A stretch of 64,000 nucleotides of DNA from Bondarzewia mesenterica (lineage: Eukaryota; Basidiomycota; Agaricomycetes; Russulales; Bondarzewiaceae), in assembly GCA_004802705.1 (NCBI GenBank), contig SGPL01000054.1, forward strand, positions 1-64,000. The letters are read 5' to 3'. Below the pieces are notes generated by a model. The model had not been told where the DNA came from, searched no databases, and worked only from the letters and a program-made list of their open reading frames with translations. This document shows positions 38,803-49,011 of the stretch, one piece after another. A program made the translations under genes and the position numbers. Position 1 is the stretch's first letter, and every line of letters begins with the position of its first letter.

Positions 38803-41800
38803 TTACAGAGCACCAAATCCCTCCAAGTCGAGGATATCTGCATCATCCCCCCAATTGTCCTCGCCGTCCTCCGGTCCCAAGTCATTCATACCTTCGTTGA
38901 TATGACCTTCATCCTCCATAACCACTTCTTCTTCAACTTCCTCATCCAGGACATACCCATAGTCGATCTCTTCATCCTGCCAATCGTCTGCCAAATCCTC
39001 ATCCTGAGTACCATCAGTGTTGCCCCCTCTTTCGAATCCCTCTTCAAGCTCCTCCTTGATAGGGACCTAGTGTGAGTCAGCTAGCATATTATCTGATGCA
39101 TCCTTTGTCAATCTGTGTCCAATGCCGCCACCACGAAACTGCATGAACATGTCATGATCGACAAACCTAGCGCAAATAAGTAAGTTGCAAGCCGGGGGGA
39201 AATTTGAATTTTTGCATAGATAACAGAGTTAGTTAGCTGTGAGCGAATGAAAATGAATGGCTCACATTCCGATATAATAAAATCTCCATTCTGTCGTGCT
39301 CTTATCTCCTAAGGATGTGTGTGGATGAGCAATAGAAGTCGAAGGGAGCAGCGCATCCATGCGCTTGTGTGCAAATGTAGAAATCGTGTGCACAGCTCGA
39401 ATGATTTCATTTGGATCGAGAAAACTGAATGCACCAGGAAGATTGCTGTCAAGGAAGCCAACACAATAGAGGTGTTGTGCATTCCAACCCGCACGATGAG
39501 ATAGATCCCAGCCAAACCACCTCACAAACAAGAAATCCATGCGCTGCGTCTCGGTCGATTTTGAAAAAGGCCCCGTGTGTCGGACCTCAGCATGAAAGAT
39601 CCCAACAACACGAGCATACCAGTATGGGTGGGGCTCGCCGTCATCATTGTCCTCATGCGAAAGAACTATGATGTCAGCATAAGTACGAGGGTTTATTGAG
39701 TCTTGGCAGCGACGCATGTCGTAGCTCATGTAATTGATGCAAAGGACTTTGTGGCGATAGATGCGATTATGAACAAATGAGATGCAGTTTCTATCTTCGT
39801 CAGAAAACATGTGCTCATCGCCATCAAACTGTTTCCCTAGAAGACGAGCAAGCAAGTGGTTCTGAAGTCCAGCTCGAAAGTTCTACAATAACCACTCATC
39901 AATTCCTATCACACTGCATAGTACGAATAGGAGAGAAATACATACCTTGAGAGCAGGATCATTCAGATTCTGCCTTACCCACAGAGTCACATTTTCGAAA
40001 TGCTTTGTGGATTCCGAAACGTGATAGTGGACGCGAGGAGAGGTATGTGGTAGTGGGTCAGCATCCTCAAAACGCAAGGCAGCAGCTCGGATGGTTGGCA
40101 CAGGGCTAGAGCTAGAAGCGCCTTGATTATGGAACGACTCAGATCGCCTGCGAATCTGCTCTAGAAGGCGTTCACGTCGTTCATGCTTGGTGACTTGCAT
40201 TTGGAACTGGTTCTTGTTAGTGCGAGCATAGAACCGCTTGACACGCCGATGCTCGAGCTCGCCCTAACAAAAATAATCAGTATGCTTTATAATCGATTGG
40301 TGAGCACAAGCACGGCTGCTTACGACTTGAGTGGTATAATTGTCAGTTGTACCAAATAAGCGGATCGTCTTGATATAGTCGCCTAACGCGTGCAACTTGT
40401 ACGTGGACATATTAAAGAATTTTTGCTTCGTGCCAGCAGCCTGCTGACGCACTGGACCACTGCCTTCCGATCTTGCTGCTAGAGCGGCAATACGTCTTCC
40501 ACGTGCTGCCTCTTCCTGTGGGAGCTCTTGAGTAATAAATGCTGAATAGACTGTGGTAGAGAAGCGACGAATGAGTTGGCCGAGGGATGTGGTGGTAGTA
40601 TCGAAGAATCCCAGGGTAGTTTCAGTGTGAAGGCGGAGTTTGGCATATGCATGCCATGTCGCAAGAGTGAACAACAAGTCGAGAATGATTTCATTGTGCG
40701 GTGATGGAAGAAGTCCTTCGAAAACTGGAATTGAGCACTGTAAATAGTAAAGAAAATTAGAATGAGGCTCGGATGATAAGAAAATGAATCCAAACTTGAA
40801 GCAAGTCTTCGAAATCCCTTCCAGCCAGCTTCTTCATCCCAGATACATTATTACTGAATTTGCAGATAGTGTCCCTTCCAAACGTAGGAACCTGACGAAA
40901 TCTAACAGCACATCATGTTTGAGAGAAAGCGAACAGAGAAGACGAGCAGACATACCTTTGATTCAATTTTTGAATACTGTCACCTCCAGCAGCATAGAGA
41001 ATCCGAAGGAGATGAGTGAGAATCGCCTTCCACACACCCAATTCAAATTCGTGTAGAAGGTCGGGCATGAACATTGAGTAGAAATTGAAGTTGAATTTTG
41101 AAAAATGAGTCGAGAAAGCATTCTGTCAAGCGATAGCGAATCAGACGTAGATTTAATAAAAAAAATTAAAACACTCACTCGGGTTGGTACAAGAGACATT
41201 GGTCCGAGGAGGCGCTCAACTGCTTTGGATGCAACGGCATACCCCTTCTCAAAGATCCACTGTCGAGCCATCTTAATTTTACCTTGACGTGCGGAGTCAT
41301 CTACTCGACCATTTTCTCGGCGCTTTTGATCGAGCTTCATGCCAAGGGCACCAATCTGGTCCTTCTTCACAAAGCAGCGAGGGCACGGACACTTTCCTAG
41401 TGACTTGATTGATGCGAGAATGATTCTGTAATATGTAAATTAATGGAGAGTCTGAACTGTCAGTAGAGACTCACTTTTCGGGATAATCAGCAGAATAAGT
41501 GAAAAATCTAGGAAAAACACGACGCAGATTACCGTCAGAGCACCGAAGGACAATTCCATGTTCATAAGCATGCATGAACTCAGGATCTAATAGAAGGAGC
41601 CATATTTCATGCAGGAGCTCCCGTTTCAAGTGTGTAAGGACTGCCGCAGTTGCGCTCTTCTTGTATATCCTTCCGTATGTATCTTGCACAAAGTCCGGCA
41701 ACTGTAAAAAATATAAGAAATATTACACAGCATGAGAGGGACGGAACTACTTGCCGAGGGGAAATAGGCCAAGTGATGAGCAGAAAAAGATGTCGGTTTA

Positions 41801-43161
41801 CCTCGAATATATTTTGAGAGATTGCCAAAGTAAGCATAGAGCGGCTAGAGTGATGCCGTTCCAAAGTTTGCGAGGTGCGTCGAGTCTGACCATAGCATGA
41901 AGGAAGCGATGACCCTTTTGAGATTACATCTAGGCTCGGGTGGACAAGATTGAATTCGTTCGTGCTCTTCCAAGACAGCATCTGAGTTGAAAATCTCACT
42001 GACAACACGAACTGGGGGATCGTCTGAGTGTTCCGAAGCTTTCCAGAATAGCTTGAAAGGGAAAAGATGAAAGTGGCTTGCGGCGGGCTCGCTCCAAGCT
42101 GTTTTAAGAACATCCAGTAATTTTCGATAGTAAAGGCCAGTGACTTCGAGTTCCGGTGCATCTGCTTCAGTTTCGTAGCAAACTTTGTCTGCAGGTAGTC
42201 GAATTTTAACTGATGTTTTATGCCAGCCATCGTCTAAGGAAAATTCTGGCTTTTGTTGATTGTTATCTAGACGGTTCAGTTCTCGCCGCGCACTGAAGCC
42301 CTCTAAGTGTGCCTTGTCAAAGTCATCAGGAAGAATGACGTTATTGACAAGCCGGTCCAAGTCCGCGATAGATTTTTGATTCGAGGAGTTATAAAACCAG
42401 TTCATGAGCCGAAAGACGGTGACATTAAGAAAAGGAGCATAGACGTTATTGTGCAGCGAGTCACAGAGTTTAGACACCTGAGATCTAAAGCCAGACAACC
42501 AGTTCCGTGTATCTGTAGCCTGAGAGATAGAAAACTCAGATGAATCGCACATAGACTCGAAACCTTCATAAGGATCGTATGAAGGAATTGTTGTGTATGC
42601 ACGATACAATCCGAATTCATTTGGCTCTGTTAGAATATTGTAGTTTTGGAGGGATGAAGCAAGATCCGTTTGGCTTAGTATAGACTCGTCCAGAGGTTCC
42701 TCAGATGGTGAATGAACTGGCAGAGAATGGGGAATGGCACGCTGTGGAACATAAGGGATTGGGGTCGGCAAGGATGGAACATAGTCATCGTATCGCTTAG
42801 GAAAGCGGCGAGCACGTCCAGAAGTGGTTGATGGAATATTCAAGTGTGACGGTTCCTTTGTTTCAGCAGGAACAACCTAATACATAGAATAACACATTAG
42901 TATATACATGTATGCGCAAGTAAAAGCCCAAACTGAATCAGAAGCATCTTCCCACTCATTTTCTTGATCTTCTCGTGCAGCAGCAATGTTGAGTGCCTCC
43001 TTGCGAGCAATCTTAGCAGCTGTCTTATGCTCTTGATTTGCTTTTCGCTTTTGTAGGAGCGAGACAGTTGTTAATGTTGCCTTCTTGCAGCTGTTCCGAT
43101 GAAGCGAGAGTGCCTGTGACTTGGTAAATGTTTTGTTGCATGCCAAGCAAGAGTAAACCAT
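38803..43161 (-). mobile_element. Plavaka-type (CACTA-like) transposase gene with one in-frame stop
   Basis: The start at 43161 opens a C2H2 finger (MVYSCLACNKTFTKSQALSL, HRNSCK). Many exons follow in order: RRFPKRYDDYVPSLP, then WYYxS-type spacer blocks, FSLDDGWHKTSVKIRLPADK, VTGLYYRKLLDVLKTAWSEP, HFHLFPFKLFWK, VIASFMLWSDSTHLANFGTA, then SL, a TAG at 41845-41847, and PLYAYFGNLSKYIRGKPTSF in the same frame. Next come PDFVQDTYGRIYK, SLGKCPCPRCFVKKDQ, FMPDLLHEFELGVWKAILTH, VPTFGRDTICKFSNNVSGMK, YKLHALGDYIKTIRLFGTTD, GELEHRRVKRFYART, YARVVGIFHAEVRH, MDFLFVRWFGWD, PNEIIRAVHTI, YYIGMFVDHDMFMQFRGGGI and an acidic tail. The order and motifs match Plavaka transposases of mushroom fungi. Apart from the Trp-to-stop change the frame and splicing look intact. 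Confidence 0.85.
41845..41847 (-). other. Nonsense codon in transposase (TAG in place of expected TGG)
   Basis: The family block around the catalytic aspartate reads DSTHLANFGTASL, stop, PLYAYFGNLSKY in one continuous frame. Relatives usually have Trp here (SLWP). A single G-to-A change on the coding strand, C-to-T on the plus strand, explains it. Confidence 0.65.
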
Positions 43162-43593
43162 GAGTAAAAGTATGAGGATGAAGAGCCAGTGCATGGCAAA
43201 AGCCTGAGGGAAGCATACACTGACAATCAGATGCCGCGGTGCATAATTTTGACTTGGACACGATCGACGTGTTGCGGTTACATGACAATATCATCTGCAA
43301 CACACGTTCAGTTTTCATCCAAAAGTGAAGTAAAAGTAACAGAAAAAAAATGTGTAAAACCTTAAGAATATATCTAAAGTACATTCCTGTTTAAATTAAA
43401 GCTTAGATTTAGATGAATAACAAGTTAGACAGTGTTGTTGCTGCATGTCCGGTGATATTGGAGCTGATCACATGATGTGAACACATCTCAAGTTGCGCCG
43501 TCCCATCTTGTCCTGTACTTCTTCATGAACATCCTCCTTTCTTTTTCATAACATTTCACACATCCACTCTTCCGTATAACTCATAAATATATT
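43162..43593. promoter_or_regulatory. Divergent promoter of transposase and DUF6698-like gene
   Basis: The two start codons (43161 minus, 43594 plus) are head-to-head across 432 bp. The stretch is AT-rich and lacks other genes, so it should serve both. No clear TATA box was noticed. Confidence 0.45.
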
Positions 43594-45564
43594 ATGCCAT
43601 CTTCAGAATCTGATAATCCAGAAGTGCCCAACGATGAGCGTGAATCCAGCCCGCTGCGTCGAACACTTTTAAATGTGTTGTCGCTTGGTCTGAAGAAAAA
43701 AAAAACATATGTTTCAGTGTTCACTCCTTTTTTTTCTAATGCATACTCACATCATGCATTGTTGTTTTCATTGGTATTATTTTGAATAGCGCTTCACCGT
43801 TGGATCCTTATACTAAGGTTGCAAGATGGATCGCTCGCAGCGAGGATCTGTTCATCACTTTCATTAACATTTTTCACGACGGTGTTAAGGTAGATGCAAG
43901 AGAAGAGGAGGAGGACGAGGAGGGGGACTCGGAAGAGAACGAGGAGAGTTTACAAGCACGGCTGTAAGTGAAATTTTACTGCATTATGGCCACTGTCTGA
44001 TGATAAGTACACTACATCAAAGGAACGAGAGCATAACCATTGGCGCATCTGCAAAGCGATTCTGAACAAGATACCCACATTTCAATCTCATCTACAAGCA
44101 TTCGAAAAGAGACCAGAAGACTTGGAAGAGCTTGCAAAGATCGTAAGTACACTCAGTTTTTCAGTTATATGCGAGTATATGCAGCTATATGCGAGTATAT
44201 GCTTAATGTTATTGATACGAGCACTGTTTTTTAAGATGAATAAAGCACACTCTGGTGCACGCGGAGAAGACATTGGTAGTCTCCGGGATAGCATCCTCGA
44301 ACTTACGGCGCGCGTTATTAGAGCTCCGTCGCTCACACCAATCATCTCACCATCTAGCTCCAAAGCGGATACTCGTGGATTCAAGCACCCACAGCTCACC
44401 GTATTACTGATGCCGGCTGACCTATTGATGGAGTATGATGAGGATCATGCAGGGCGAGTCTCTCATTTTTGTTCGATTTACATCCCGTTGAATGCCCTTG
44501 TGCAGAGTCCTTCAGAAACTGCTGGATGGGCAGATCCAAGTAACAGCAGCGGACCTACCTACATTTTTGTATGAGGGCGAGGATTTCGATCCCGATGATC
44601 TTGAGAAGGGTCTGCTACGTGGCGAGCTCGTTGTTCGGGTATGTACTTAGGTTTCAAATGCATCAGGAATACTTACTCTTTCATCACATCTCCCAGGTCT
44701 GGCGGCATATATTTCAGTCTCCGTCTGCTGGTTTAAAGCACAATGTGGGAAACAAATCAACTCCAACAAAGGCCGGACAAGCAAAACTGAACGATTTGGT
44801 CGAAGTGACACCTCGCACCATTGCATATGCCGCACTTATGGTATGTTGTTTCTCACATCATTCTTAATACACATTACTGATATTGTATGCCCAGACACAC
44901 TGAGCATTGTGCAGCAGCGATGATTGGCGCATTGAGGACACCGAGTTCATGCGCGAAGATTTTTTCAAGATTATTGTAGACCTTTTCGCGCAAAACCCGG
45001 ACTCTGAGTGGCATAAGTCGACTCTGCAGTGGTGGAATAAGTAAGATTTCAAATTTATTCAGTCGTTTGAAACCTCATTTTTGCAATTGTCACTTTACAG
45101 GCAGGTTGGCCTTGGAAAAGTCGACTGGCCAGCAATCCTCGTCTGGCTCAGCCATGCCCAAGACCACCCTTTTGTCTACCATCCAAGCTCGTCGATCTCA
45201 GCAAGATAGAGAACGAGAAGATAGTGAACCAGAAGAAGAGGGAGAACCCGAGCAACCAAGCAAAGAGAGCGAGGACAGTCCCATTGAAGTGGAAGAGGAA
45301 GAGAGGAAATGGGAAAGGGAGCAAGTGCAGCACGAGGAAGAATGGGAAAGCGAGGGAATGCAGCGTGAGGATGAATGGGAAAGCGAGGGAATGCAGCGTG
45401 AGGATGAATGGGAAGAACATGATGTTGTTCCCCGTCGTCATCCGGCTGATTTTATGCCCCCTCCCCCGCGTACGCATATATCTTCCGCATCGCATGGACA
45501 ATCTTTTATTCACCTGCGGTCTTTCCATCTAATCTCAAGCCATCTAGCTATTCACCTAAGTTAG
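43594..45564 (+). CDS. DUF6698-like protein, probable transposon passenger
   Basis: The start at 43594 gives MPSSESDNPEVPNDERESSP. Later exons read PLDPYTKVARWIARSEDLFI, the acidic DAREEEEDEEGDSEE, HWRICKAILNKIPTFQSHLQ, then the core: MNKAHSGARGEDIGSLRDSI, DTRGFKHPQLTVLLMPADL, FDPDDLEKGLLRGELVVR, VWRHIFQSPSA, LVEVTPRTIAYAALM, WRIEDTEFMREDFFKIIVDL and WHKSTLQWWNK. The last exon adds a charged tail with a 33-bp tandem repeat. The MNKxxSGxRG...SLR and TPxxIAYxA blocks match, from memory, the Agaricomycete DUF6698 family, often seen near transposons. It lies divergent from the transposase, like a second gene of one element (inference). Function unknown; no enzymatic motif is visible. The exact first splice sites are uncertain. 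Confidence 0.62.
44166..44202. repeat. 20-bp tandem repeat inside an intron
   Basis: TATATGCGAGTATATGC occurs at 44166-44182 and again at 44186-44202, spaced by AGC, within an intron of the DUF6698-like gene. Confidence 0.6.
45340..45414 (+). repeat. 33-bp coding tandem repeat, about 2.3 copies
   Basis: Two exact 33-bp units (45340-45372 and 45373-45405) plus a partial third encode EWESEGMQRED repeated in the acidic tail of the DUF6698-like protein. The unit is a multiple of three, so copy-number change keeps the frame. Confidence 0.75.
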
Positions 45565-46804
45565 TTTTTGCTCAAGGGTCTCCCGACTGACGTGCTGCTC
45601 TCACCGTATCGCTGCCACCCATTCATTCGTTCGTTCATTTTTCTTCCCTCACCTCTCTCCGATCACATTTCATTTCTTCTTCTTCTCTCCTTCCACTTAT
45701 CACGACCACCACTTTCTTGACCTAGTGCCGCTTTACGGTAGTGCGTAGCACATCCCTCCATTGCATCCATCCACCCATTCATATCTCACACTCATAATAA
45801 GTATACAAGGACATTCGGGCTGCCGTTCTCTGGACCCTCTCGACCGCTGTTGATCGATTCTATATACACAGTTTTTACCTCTCCTCACGTTCCAATTCCA
45901 ACTGCTTACAATCGACGGTCGTGCTTTGCCACGACCGTTTCTCCACCCTTCACGAAGTGGGTCAGGAATTTGGGTTGCGTGTCAACTTATTATGTCTTCC
46001 TTCTTCTTTCTGTCCTTGAAGGCTTTTGCAATCGATTCTGTGTGTGAATGAGCCGCATCGGAGGATTTGTTGTGGCCGCGCAGATCTATCTTCGGGGAGC
46101 TTGTGTGAGGCAACGATACTTACGGTCGAGTTGTCGCATATTTCAGATCATCTTGACCGGTGTGCTGTGGAGGGTTACTTTGTAGTCGCCCGGTAGCAGA
46201 TTGAGGACACTTCCTTCAACCTTCGTACCTCAGGATATCCGTGTCTGACGGCCCATATTGTGCCCGCGCGAAACGTACTCGCAGCATCTCATTTTCTTGC
46301 CGGTACGGACGTACTCCACAGAAGTTCAAAGCTTCGGCTTCATGGGGTCTCAAGCCCAGCGCCTCGATACTTCTGCATGTCGTCATCCTCTCTCATCATG
46401 TCGCGACTGTTGTAAGCGCGTCGTGCGGAGATGGTCGAAGGCGCGAAATTACTTAGCAGCCCCACATGAGAACTGTCTTGGCGTTCATTTCCGTGCAGGG
46501 AGATTGGGGTTTCTTTTGCTGTTGGCGGCTGCCAAGACTCACCCATGGAGCTTGGAGCAAGACCAAGTACGGGGTCAGCACAAGCGGGAGATTGACAAGA
46601 CTTTTCGAGATGGAGTGGGCGTCGACGCACGGTGACGAAGCTCGAGCGGCCCAAAGCCGGATGGAGGTGTCCAAAGGCCAACCTGGTGATTCGAGAGATG
46701 TGAGGGCGCTGCCCCGAAAAAGAGCATTAAAATTGATAGGTAGATGTGAGCATGCGACCCGACGAGGAATCGGGGTACGTTGTGCGGAGAGTAGAGGAAA
46801 AAGA
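45565..46804. other. Intergenic, 1.24 kb, pyrimidine-rich
   Basis: This lies between the DUF6698-like gene and the 3' end of the mL59 gene. It is rich in TTC/TCC runs and has no supported gene. A CACTA pentamer (minus strand, 45739-45743) could be the right end of a CACTA-like element, but no matching left end was found. Confidence 0.4.
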
Positions 46805-47743
46805 TTAGAACGGCAGTCTCTGTGCCCTCTTCGACGTCGTGGACGCAGGCCTGAGGGGCTTTGGCCGTCTCCTCGCGTAATGCTGCAGCGCGAACCCACC
46901 GACAGAAGCGAACNAGAGAGAGAGAAAAAAGGGAAGGAAAAAAAAAACAGTGGATGAGCATTTCAGGATAGAACCATGAACGAGAGGAGAGGAGGGAGAG
47001 GGACGCACCGTCTTGTAGCGCTTGACGCGCTTGCGCATGTCGTGCAAGAGCATCTTGGTGGTGCGCACGCGCTTGTCGTGCACGCGCTCCCACTTGTGTC
47101 CCTTGAACATCCGCTTGCGCCCGGCGTACATCCGCACCTGTCCCCCGACGTCCTTGCGCTCGCGCAGCTTGCCTTGCCACTCCACCAGGCGCATCCACTC
47201 CTCCTTCTGCTTCTTCTCCCCCGCTCCCTTCCCCTTGCCCGCCTCCAACTCACCCGCCGCCTTCACNTCTACCNCNNCNACCTTCTTCACCTCNACCACN
47301 NCCACCTTCTTCACCTTCACNGCCTCCACCTTCTTCAAGTTCGACGCATCCGCCTTCTTCTGCGTCTTTTCCTGTTTCACTTTCTGGACGATGACGGGTG
47401 GCCCGCGGGCCTTGGTCTTGGGACCGGGAGGCAACAGCGCTACGAGTCCACACTCTCGCGCCTTCTTCACGAGCTCCGCCTGGCGCCGCAGCGAGTACTT
47501 TGGAGGTGCCCACCGCCCCGTCTCGGGATTCTTGTGGGGCACGAATGGGTTGTTCAGTGGTACCCTGCCACGCGCGAGTCCCGGCTTTTGCGTCTGCGTC
47601 TGCGCGGGCGTAGTGGATGTGGGTTGGGCTGGGTTGGCAGCGCCGAGCTTGGGAAGGGCGGCGAGCTCGCGCATGCGGAAACGTTTTATGGCCTGGAGAG
47701 CCATCTCTTGCAAGATGTTGTCTCTTCGGAAGAGCGACGGCAT
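46805..47743 (-). CDS. MRPL25: Mitochondrial large-subunit ribosomal protein mL59
   Basis: This is a fungal mitoribosome component. The start at 47743 gives MPSLFRRDNILQEMALQAIK, RFRMRELAALPKL, then the family core LNNPFVPHKNPETGRWAPPK, YSLRRQAELVKKARECG and LLPPGPK. A Lys/Val-rich low-complexity spacer holds several unresolved bases (47267-47321). Then come EEWMRLVEWQGKLRERK, MYAGRKRMFKGHKWERVHDK, RVRTTKMLLHDMRKRVKRYK, and after an intron RRPKPLRPASTTSKRAQRLP to the stop at 46805-46807. The C-terminal GRKRMFKGHKWER...MLLxDM and KP.PLxP...LPF pattern is diagnostic for mL59. An alternative start at the MALQAIK Met is possible. One unresolved base in the intron (46914) does not affect coding. 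It is head-to-head with SEC62. Confidence 0.88.
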   Translation of the reverse strand: MPSLFRRDNILQEMALQAIKRFRMRELAALPKLGAANPAQPTSTTPAQTQTQKPGLARGRVPLNNPFVPHKNPETGRWAPPKYSLRRQAELVKKARECGLVALLPPGPKTKARGPPVIVQKVKQEKTQKKADASNLKKVEXVKVKKVXVXEVKKXXXVXVKAAGELEAGKGKGAGEKKQKEEWMRLVEWQGKLRERKDVGGQVRMYAGRKRMFKGHKWERVHDKRVRTTKMLLHDMRKRVKRYKTVRPSPSSPLVHGSILKCSSTVFFFLPFFLSLXFASVGGFALQHYARRRPKPLRPASTTSKRAQRLPF

Positions 47744-47963
47744 TCGCTGCCTAATTCGGAATTTTTAGGATGACATAATCAAGCATGCACGCATTCCGTT
47801 TTGCACGCCAGCTCACACATCGACCTTTGCACACAAACCACCACCACGCCTCGTCGCACGCACGCCCTCCTCGCTGCCCATCTGATAGAACAGGTTCTAT
47901 TCCCGTCCATTGACCTCTCGATCTGGCTCGCTTCTGATGCAGGCTGCAGACCCACCACACACC
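47744..47963. promoter_or_regulatory. Bidirectional promoter of mL59 and SEC62
   Basis: Two housekeeping genes start 220 bp apart in opposite directions, so the stretch must contain both promoters and leaders. It is CA/CT-rich on the SEC62 side. No TATA box was noticed. Confidence 0.5.
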
Positions 47964-48940
47964 ATGTCGACAGTAGAGCAGCAAGCCAAGGCTCCTCCAA
48001 ACGTCCGAAACGTCGTCACTTTCCTCCGAAGCAGTAAAGCCGGCCTCAAAAACAGGGTCGGCGTCCTCAACGGAAAACGCATCGACTACTTCAAAGGCGC
48101 GTCTTGTCCCCCCTAACGTCCCCCCGCACGCGCTCTCTCGCCCGTGCGCATGCGCCTTCTTACTCACACTGTCTCCGCGTCCTCGTCCTCAACACAGGCA
48201 AATCCGCCGTCAAAGCCCTCCTCTCGCCGGCCTACGCCAAACTCAAAAACGTCCCCAAAGTCACCTCCGAGGCCGAGGCGCAGGCGCTCCTGCACAACAT
48301 CATCCCCTTCGCCTTCTTCCTCCGCATCGACCGCGGCCAGCCCGTCGGCACGTCCGGGGCGTCCCCAAAGTCGGTACAGATCAACCAGATGCAACTCTTC
48401 AAGCCCGAGGACTATTTCGCGTGGTTCTACGAGGGCTCGCAGTGGACGACGTACGTCGGCGGCGTCGCCATGGTCGCCGTCATCCTCGCTGGCGTCATGT
48501 TCCCGCTCTGGCCGCCCATGCTCAGGCTCGGCGTGTGGTATCTCAGTATCGGCATCCTGGGCCTCATCGGGTTGCTGTTCGCCATCGCCATCGTGAGGTT
48601 GATTTTCTACATCATCACGGTGCTCGTCGTCAGTCCTGGGATATGGATATTCCCGAGACTGTTTGCGGACGTTGGATTCGTGAGTGTTTCTGCCTCCTCC
48701 AGTTGAGGCGGGACGCTGATCTAGGATTGTTGCTGGTAGGTCGACTCGTTCATCCCTCTTTGGGAATGGGACCTTCCGAAGAAGAAATCAAAGAAGAGGA
48801 AATCCGACAAGTCTGGCAAGAAGGGTGCGGAGGCAGAGGCGGCCTCACAGGGTTCGTTCATTGAGGAAGTGGCAGATTCAGGCTCTTCGCGTACTTCAAG
48901 CAGACAGGCGACGGTGGAGGAGGTGCCAGACGAGTCGTGA
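47964..48940 (+). CDS. SEC62: Sec62, ER post-translational translocation subunit
   Basis: This works with the Sec61 channel and Sec63 in post-translational import of secretory proteins. Exons 47964-48096, 48198-48679 and 48740-48940 give about 270 residues. The N-terminal cytosolic domain has VRNVVTFLRSSKAGLKNRVG, LNGKRIDYFK and GKSAVKALLSPAYAKLKNVP, then LLHNIIPFAFFLRIDRG and LFKPEDYFAWFYEGSQWTTY. Two helices follow: GGVAMVAVILAGVMFPLWPP and LSIGILGLIGLLFAIAIVRL. Next is PGIWIFPRLFADVGFVDSFI, PLWEWDLPKK, and a basic-then-acidic tail (KKKSKKRKSDKSGKKGAEAE). To keep the frame, intron 1 must start with GC (AAAG then GCGCGT), a non-canonical GC-AG intron. The copy looks intact and functional. 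Confidence 0.94.
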
Positions 48941-49011
48941 CGTGGATAGCTGTCATCTAGGACTGTACATGTATCGCCGACACTCTTCCTATGTCCTTCG
49001 TGACTATTATA

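Noticed and set aside
45723..45743. CACTA pentamers on the minus strand as the right end of the transposon
   Set aside because: No matching inverted terminus was found on the left side, and the pentamer alone is too short to be evidence.
46976..47773. Long plus-strand ORFs opposite mL59
   Set aside because: They are antisense shadows of the Lys/Arg-rich ribosomal protein and have Leu/His-rich low-complexity composition.
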